A program made the translations under genes and the position numbers. Under the pieces are notes generated by a model. That model did not search any database and was not told the origin of the DNA. It saw only the letters and a list, made by a program, of their open reading frames with translations. From Haloarcula rubripromontorii (lineage in GTDB: Archaea; Halobacteriota; Halobacteria; Halobacteriales; Haloarculaceae), in NCBI RefSeq assembly GCF_001280425.1, contig NZ_LIUF01000014.1, forward strand, positions 1 through 36,940: 36,940 nt of DNA, written 5' to 3'. Shown here one piece after another: positions 33,330 to 36,940 of the stretch (the first letter of the stretch is position 1; each line of letters opens with the position of its first letter).

Positions 33330-33849
33330 AGCCACTACTCACGGTTAGACACGCAGTCGGCCAGAGAGCGGTGTTCGGTCGGGAACCGTGGAGAGTGGTG
33401 GGACATGGTGTCGCTTAATTTTCAGGCGGGTCGTATTCGCTACCGATACGCTACTCTTGTCTGTATGAGTGCCAATTTGTCTCACAACTACTCACCAACC
33501 GTTTGAGCAGTCGGCGTAGCACAGATAGAGATACTCGTGTCAGCTCACCATGCCAGCTATGAAGATTAATCCTATCCTGTACCTATTTGATATAGCTATT
33601 TCTTATAGCCATCCATTATGTCCAAGTAGAATGACTATACAGCATAGCTGGTTAGTATAGCTAACGATTATAGCTGGAAAAGGTGGTCGAACAAGTTAGC
33701 GGACAAGGATAGTCAGCAAACGCAGCTGCTAGTTCTAGCCCTGTGCGATAGTTTACCTAGTCAGAGGTAGAGTCAAGCATAGCAAACAGGTCAGCCGTAG
33801 AGTGAAAGACAGTCGCAGTTCTACTCAGTGTAGAAGAACGGGTAAGGCG
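33330..33849. other. Gene-free AT-rich region with iteron array
   Basis: 520 bases without a credible gene. The central part is AT-rich and carries the 13-bp iteron array at 33591-33681. The rest shows many scattered ATAG and CTAG words but no further regular spacing that I can see. It lies just past the end of the ParA-partner gene and is a candidate centromere or replication origin. Confidence 0.6.
33591..33681 (+). repeat. Seven-unit 13-bp iteron array (consensus TATAGCTA)
   Basis: Seven consecutive 13-base units start at 33591, 33604, 33617, 33630, 33643, 33656 and 33669. Five keep ATAGC exactly at the same phase (TATAGCTATTTCT, TATAGCCATCCAT, CATAGCTGGTTAG, TATAGCTAACGAT, TATAGCTGGAAAA); units three and four are degenerate. 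The same 13-base spacing occurs in the parA promoter at 35120 and 35133. Regular iterons next to a ParA operon are typical of centromere sites or replication origins. Confidence 0.7.
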
Positions 33850-34233
33850 CTATCGGGAGGGGGACGACTGCTCCCAGTCGTACCCCCACTCACGGAGTTT
33901 TTCTGCGACAAGCTCCGGATTGTCCATGGCGACGACAAGGGCAGCCTCCAGCGCGTCGGTCTTGTATACGTCCTCGCCGACTGCATCTTCTAAATTGCGG
34001 AGAAAGGTGGACTCCCGCTCCTCAACCTCGGGCCGAATGAAAATCGGCCGTTGTTTACGATCTTGCTTGACGGAGTCCCGCCGAAATTTGTACGGGATGT
34101 CTGGTTGGGTCGTAGTTTCTACGGCAGGAGATTCGGTTTCGGTAGCTGGCATCGCATCCTGCTGGTCGTCCGTTTCCGCCTCTGTGTCTGTGTCCGCCTC
34201 TGCAAACGGATCGTCGCCTGAACCGGATTTCAT
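33850..34233 (-). CDS. Small acidic ParA-partner protein (candidate centromere-binding protein)
   Basis: 127 residues. The first 45 are very acidic and unstructured (DPFAEADTDTEAETDDQQDA). The C-terminal 80 are compact: PYKFRRDSVKQDRKQRPIFI, RNLEDAVGEDVYKTDALEAALVVAM and AEKLREWGYDW. This looks like a small DNA-binding fold akin to ribbon-helix-helix ParG-type partners, although no firm family name can be given. Its ATG overlaps the parA stop by four bases, the usual layout of a ParA and partner pair. I infer that it binds the 13-bp repeats beside the operon and stimulates ParA. Confidence 0.65.
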   Translation of the reverse strand: MKSGSGDDPFAEADTDTEAETDDQQDAMPATETESPAVETTTQPDIPYKFRRDSVKQDRKQRPIFIRPEVEERESTFLRNLEDAVGEDVYKTDALEAALVVAMDNPELVAEKLREWGYDWEQSSPSR

Positions 34234-35075
34234 GCTGTTGCCTCCTGTTCTCGGGTCTGACGGAGGTGTGCCGCCAGCTTTTCGAACTGCTCCAGCGTCT
34301 CGATTTCATAGTCACGTTCCCGACTCCGGTGTTCTTCGATGTATTTGAACGCCGAACACTGTTTGCGCCAACACCCCTCGAGCAAGGACGTTCGCTCACG
34401 GAACACGACCGGGATATCATACGACTGCGCACGGAGTCGTTTGAGCATCTCTTCTTGATCGTTGGTTCCTTTGAATCGGTTCGGTACAGCGGCCAACACA
34501 CCGACGTTGATGTCTAGTGTGTCTTCAAGTCCAGTAACGAGGTCTGCCAGACCCTCGACGGACTGCTGGCCCTTCCCGCTCGGTTCGAACGGAATGACCA
34601 GGTTTCGTGTGGCGTGCAACGCGTTGTACAGTTTCACGTCTGCGGTTGCCGGCGGATCGATGATGACAGTGTCATACGCTGATGGAATGCCCGCGTCTTT
34701 TAATACACGAAGAAGTTGGACGTTCGGATTCCAGTTTTCACCGAAATCCGCTGCCTCTTCCTCGCGCCGCCGCAGATGTTTCGAGAGTACCTCCAGAGAG
34801 TTGTGTGCAGGGAGAACGTCGACACCCTCGGAAGTCTCAATCAGGTCAGCGAACGGCCCCCGTGGCCGTTCAACGAGGTGTCGAACTAAACTGTCGGCCT
34901 CTGAGTCCGTTCGGCGGTCCGCAACATCGAACAGGAACGAAAGGCTCCCCTCCTGGGGATCCATGTCGATTGCCAGTACGTCGTGACCAGCGCGGGCGTC
35001 GGCGACGGCGAGGTTCGCCGCCATCGTTGTCTTGCCGACACCGCCGGCCTCGCTGTACACGGTGTAGGTCAGCAT
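34230..35075 (-). CDS. parA: ParA-family partition ATPase
   Basis: 281 residues from MLTYTVYSEAGG; a GTG at 35096 would add seven and run into the control region. Walker A is AGGVGKTTMAANLA (K15), but the usual signature lysine of KGGxGKT is alanine (A10). DMDPQEGSLSFLFDVADR and the Walker B region YDTVIIDPPATADVKLYNAL follow, and VIPFEPSGKGQQSVEGLADLV completes the ATPase core. It should dimerise on ATP and move plasmid DNA over the nucleoid. The downstream partner overlaps by four bases. The promoter region 35116-35145 contains an 18-bp palindrome and two 13-bp iterons, suggesting autoregulation. Confidence 0.88.
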   Translation of the reverse strand: MLTYTVYSEAGGVGKTTMAANLAVADARAGHDVLAIDMDPQEGSLSFLFDVADRRTDSEADSLVRHLVERPRGPFADLIETSEGVDVLPAHNSLEVLSKHLRRREEEAADFGENWNPNVQLLRVLKDAGIPSAYDTVIIDPPATADVKLYNALHATRNLVIPFEPSGKGQQSVEGLADLVTGLEDTLDINVGVLAAVPNRFKGTNDQEEMLKRLRAQSYDIPVVFRERTSLLEGCWRKQCSAFKYIEEHRSRERDYEIETLEQFEKLAAHLRQTREQEATA

Positions 35076-35115
35076 ACCGTATTGGATTCGCCGCACAGAT
35101 ATAAAGATTAGTCAG

Positions 35116-35145
35116 ACGGTATAGCTATACCGTATAGCTATTTAA
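35116..35145. promoter_or_regulatory. parA operator: palindrome and two 13-bp iterons
   Basis: ACGGTATAGCTATACCGT (35116-35133) is a perfect 18-bp palindrome. Units TATAGCTATACCG (35120) and TATAGCTATTTAA (35133) repeat the 13-base iteron of 33591-33681. The site lies about 40-70 bases before the parA ATG, where a TATA box and repressor site are expected. Confidence 0.7.
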
Positions 35146-35187
35146 TGTGTTTTCCCTGCCACACAACTGTTCCGTTCCCACGAGTGA

Positions 35188-36423
35188 TTACGCAGTGAAT
35201 AACCCCGCAAGCGTCTCGCGCATCTCTGCGCGGCGGTGAGATCGGGCCTCAGACTCGGAGAGATAGTTATCGAGGACGACCATTGCGGACGTCGAGCCCT
35301 GCTCAGCCGCAACATCTTCGAACCGCTCCGCAACTCGCCGGACAGCAGCACCGTACGTAGTATACCAGAATCGACGACCCGTTTTCGGCGTCGGCGTGGT
35401 GCCATCAACCGTGATACCTGCGGTCTCGGCCACTGACTTGAACCGACGACGGACGGTTTCAGCAGTTAGATGACCACTAGTCGCGGATGAAGACGGCAGA
35501 AGGTATCCAGACCACTCTGGATCAGCAAGCGCCTCAATCCGTCGCTCTACGGTCTCTAGACCGGCCAGCAGAGCCACTGTCCCGGGGCCGTTTTTCCGCT
35601 CGCCGTCACCGAACTCTATGTACGGATGGGAGTCATCATCCGGATCGAGATTGAGCTGTCGGATATGGAGCGATGCGACTTCACTCGGCCGCAGCCCCCA
35701 CCCGCAACATGCGACCACAATGAATCGGTCGCGTAGCTCAGTCGCCGCTGTATATAGGCGCTGGACAGCGTCTCTATCGAGTGCCTGGTTATCCCATGAT
35801 GGAGTCGTATCCCACCCAAACCGGATTTCGAGGTCGGCGAGCGGGTTGTACGCGGCAGTGCCGAACATCACTAGGTGCTTGTAGAACTGCCGTGTGTCTT
35901 GAACGTATTTACGCCGTGATGCAAGCGTCGTCAGCGCCTCATCTAGTTGGTCAAGCTCGTCGAACGTCGCTGCAACCCGATCCATTTCTGCAACGCGTTC
36001 ATCGGGATTCTCCAGCGGTGCGAGCAGATCTTTTGTATCGTGGATATTGGTATATACTTTCATGTAACGTCGCAAAATAGACCGACGTGTGTCGATTGTC
36101 GCATCAGCGCGCCCCCGTCGAGTCGAAAGTTCTGCGAGGTATTCCTCGACGGCTTGCTGTGTATTGTCAGCGAGGAACTCGAATGACCCCGATTCAATCG
36201 GTGCTTCCGGTACCCCGATCTCGTCGTAGAACTGCCCCGGAGAGAGGTCAAACCGGCGCTGGAGATGCTTGACGAATCCCGGGAACTGTCGGTTCAGCCA
36301 TGCGTATGTGGGGGTTTCAACTGTTGGATTGAGGCCGTCGTCTTTCATCGCCGGCACAACGGTCTCACGGTAGAATGATTTGCAATCGGTCAGGTCCATC
36401 GTTGAATAGCGAGTTTCGGTCAT
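35188..36423 (-). CDS. Tyrosine recombinase/site-specific integrase
   Basis: 411 residues. An N-terminal DNA-binding part (about 85-190, with AVEEYLAELSTRRGRADATI and YVQDTRQFYKHLVMFGTAAYNPL) is followed by the catalytic domain. That has R245 in CCGWGLRPSEVA, a lysine in GERKNGPG (K277), an arginine pair in KTGRRFWYTTYG (about 350) and a candidate nucleophile Y387 in LDNYLSESEARSHRR. The histidine that often precedes the second arginine is absent, as in many archaeal members. Likely roles are resolving plasmid multimers or integrating an element. It lies upstream of parA on the same strand, separated by the parA operator. A strong inverted repeat at 36515-36562 lies before it. Confidence 0.82.
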   Translation of the reverse strand: MTETRYSTMDLTDCKSFYRETVVPAMKDDGLNPTVETPTYAWLNRQFPGFVKHLQRRFDLSPGQFYDEIGVPEAPIESGSFEFLADNTQQAVEEYLAELSTRRGRADATIDTRRSILRRYMKVYTNIHDTKDLLAPLENPDERVAEMDRVAATFDELDQLDEALTTLASRRKYVQDTRQFYKHLVMFGTAAYNPLADLEIRFGWDTTPSWDNQALDRDAVQRLYTAATELRDRFIVVACCGWGLRPSEVASLHIRQLNLDPDDDSHPYIEFGDGERKNGPGTVALLAGLETVERRIEALADPEWSGYLLPSSSATSGHLTAETVRRRFKSVAETAGITVDGTTPTPKTGRRFWYTTYGAAVRRVAERFEDVAAEQGSTSAMVVLDNYLSESEARSHRRAEMRETLAGLFTA

Positions 36424-36514
36424 TGTCTGAGTGGGTAGGCAGCGTGCTATCCCTACTGGGTCCTCTGAATCGTCGGAATTTCGTATGTATTGTATTTCAA
36501 TCGGAGTACTAATA

Positions 36515-36562
36515 ATTTGTCTTGTGTTGTTTTCTCACGCAGAAACCCACAACAAGACAAAT
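36515..36562. repeat. Inverted repeat upstream of the recombinase
   Basis: The outer arms ATTTGTCTTGT and ACAAGACAAAT match over 11 bp, and inner TTTCT/AGAAA adds more around a short CACGC loop. It lies 92-139 bases before the recombinase start. It could be a recombinase binding site, an operator or a transcription end signal. Confidence 0.55.
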
Positions 36563-36597
36563 ACTGGGAGTTAGAGGGGCAAATAGTATAAACTGTA

Positions 36598-36610
36598 TAT
36601 AGCTATATCA
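36598..36610 (+). repeat. Single 13-bp iteron-like site
   Basis: TATAGCTATATCA fits the iteron consensus. The wider string at 36599-36613 is the exact reverse complement of 33585-33599 (ATTTGATATAGCTAT), so the partition/recombinase block is bracketed by a 15-bp inverted repeat. Confidence 0.5.
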
Positions 36611-36675
36611 AATTTCACCTCGGAGGTGTTGAGACTACAGCGGGTGTAGCGGGGCTGTAATGTATGTATTTAGAC

Positions 36676-36696
36676 GGCTCTGGTGAATCGCTGGAC
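36676..36696 (+). repeat. Terminal inverted repeat, left end of IS
   Basis: It begins GGCTCTGGTGAATCGC and matches the minus strand of 294-314 at 17 of 21 positions. It lies 57 bases before the transposase start, so it is the left boundary of the element. Confidence 0.75.
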
Positions 36697-36753
36697 AGCG
36701 TCGGCTTCGACCGTTAGAACTAGTGGAATGAAGCGGGAAACCGCCGATGCTCT

Positions 36754-36940
36754 ATGTCGAAGATCTCCCGCTTCACAAACAAAGCGGTCCAGTTAGCTAA
36801 AAATGCTGTTGGTGAGCGAGGCGAAGTCGCCGCCCCCGAAGGGGGTGGCGGCTTCGCCGAGTATGCGGTGGTGTCGCTGCACTGTCTGCGGGTTTACCTG
36901 GAGAAATCCTACCGAGAAGCACTCGATTTGCTGAGTGAGA
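36754..36940 (+). CDS. IS5-family transposase, N-terminal fragment
   Basis: 62 codons are visible from the ATG: MSKISRFTNKAVQLAKNAV, then a proline-glycine stretch (APEGGGGFAEYAVVSLHCL) and YLEKSYREALDLLSE at the window edge. This is the helical N-terminal part of haloarchaeal IS5-type transposases; the DDE domain lies outside. The run GCCGCCCCC-GAA-GGGGGTGGC at 36826-36846 can fold into a strong hairpin within the coding sequence and may slow translation. Confidence 0.85.
   Translation, partial: MSKISRFTNKAVQLAKNAVGERGEVAAPEGGGGFAEYAVVSLHCLRVYLEKSYREALDLLSE

Larger units (their letters stand above)
36676..36940 (+). mobile_element. IS5-family insertion sequence, left end (partial)
   Basis: This contains the left terminal repeat, a short leader and the beginning of the transposase gene; the rest lies beyond the window. 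It has the same orientation as the right end at 1-314 and similar termini, so the two are copies, or parts, of the same or a closely related element. Confidence 0.8.

Noticed and set aside
33591..33681. Iteron array considered as a CRISPR
   Set aside because: Units are only 13 bases with no longer spacers between conserved repeats, and no cas genes are present.

Overview
The window comes from a halophilic archaeon of the Haloarcula type. GC content is high, the predicted proteins are strongly acidic, and there is a Tat-exported lipoprotein. A Bat-type HTH_10 regulator, large PAS/GAF histidine kinases, an Nramp-like transporter, IS5-family halobacterial insertion sequences and a plasmid-type ParA module complete the picture. 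It reads as accessory DNA (plasmid, second replicon or integrated element), not core chromosome: there are no rRNA, tRNA or ribosomal genes, and there are many sensors and catabolic operons.

Layout. (1) 1-314 is the right end of an IS5-family element. (2) 505-8956 carries a PPOX-family flavoprotein, a universal stress protein and a nos-type copper-maturation group: a small membrane protein, nosL and a double winged-helix regulator on the plus strand, converging on nosD-nosF-nosY on the minus strand. A lone molybdopterin formate dehydrogenase-like gene follows. No nosZ is present. (3) 9169-10691 holds a small membrane protein and a CBS-less IMPDH/GMP reductase. (4) 10692-11580 has no gene but holds three diverged tandem copies of a structured element with a conserved 9-bp closing stem, a candidate RNA family. 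(5) 11581-17649 holds two divergent multi-sensor histidine kinases. The second is interrupted by an in-frame TAG inside its first PAS domain. (6) 17722-24792 is a glutamate module: glutamate dehydrogenase translationally coupled to a 47-residue zinc-ribbon protein, a Bat-type regulator bracketed by a perfect 17-bp inverted repeat, a second glutamate dehydrogenase and a ribbon-helix-helix regulator. (7) 24972-29800 is a tight operon of an Nramp-like transporter lacking the metal-binding motifs followed by hyuA and hyuB (hydantoinase/5-oxoprolinase). (8) 29901-33329 carries a DUF3592-like membrane protein, a LOV-like protein without the photoactive cysteine, a DUF4864-like protein and a FAD oxidoreductase. 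(9) 33330-36675 is a partition and recombination module: a seven-unit 13-bp iteron array, a small acidic ParA partner, parA with a two-unit version of the same iteron in its promoter, a tyrosine recombinase, and one more iteron beyond it. (10) 36676-36940 is the left end of an IS5-family element whose terminal repeat matches that at 294-314.

How it may work together (inference): the transporter and HyuAB could import and open 5-oxoproline or a hydantoin to an amino acid such as glutamate, which the neighbouring glutamate dehydrogenases interconvert with 2-oxoglutarate and ammonia under control of the Bat-type sensor. ParA, its partner and the 13-bp repeats look like a self-contained segregation system. 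Because the window begins and ends in complementary parts of similar IS elements in the same orientation, it may be a contig broken at a repeated IS, or a circular replicon opened there.
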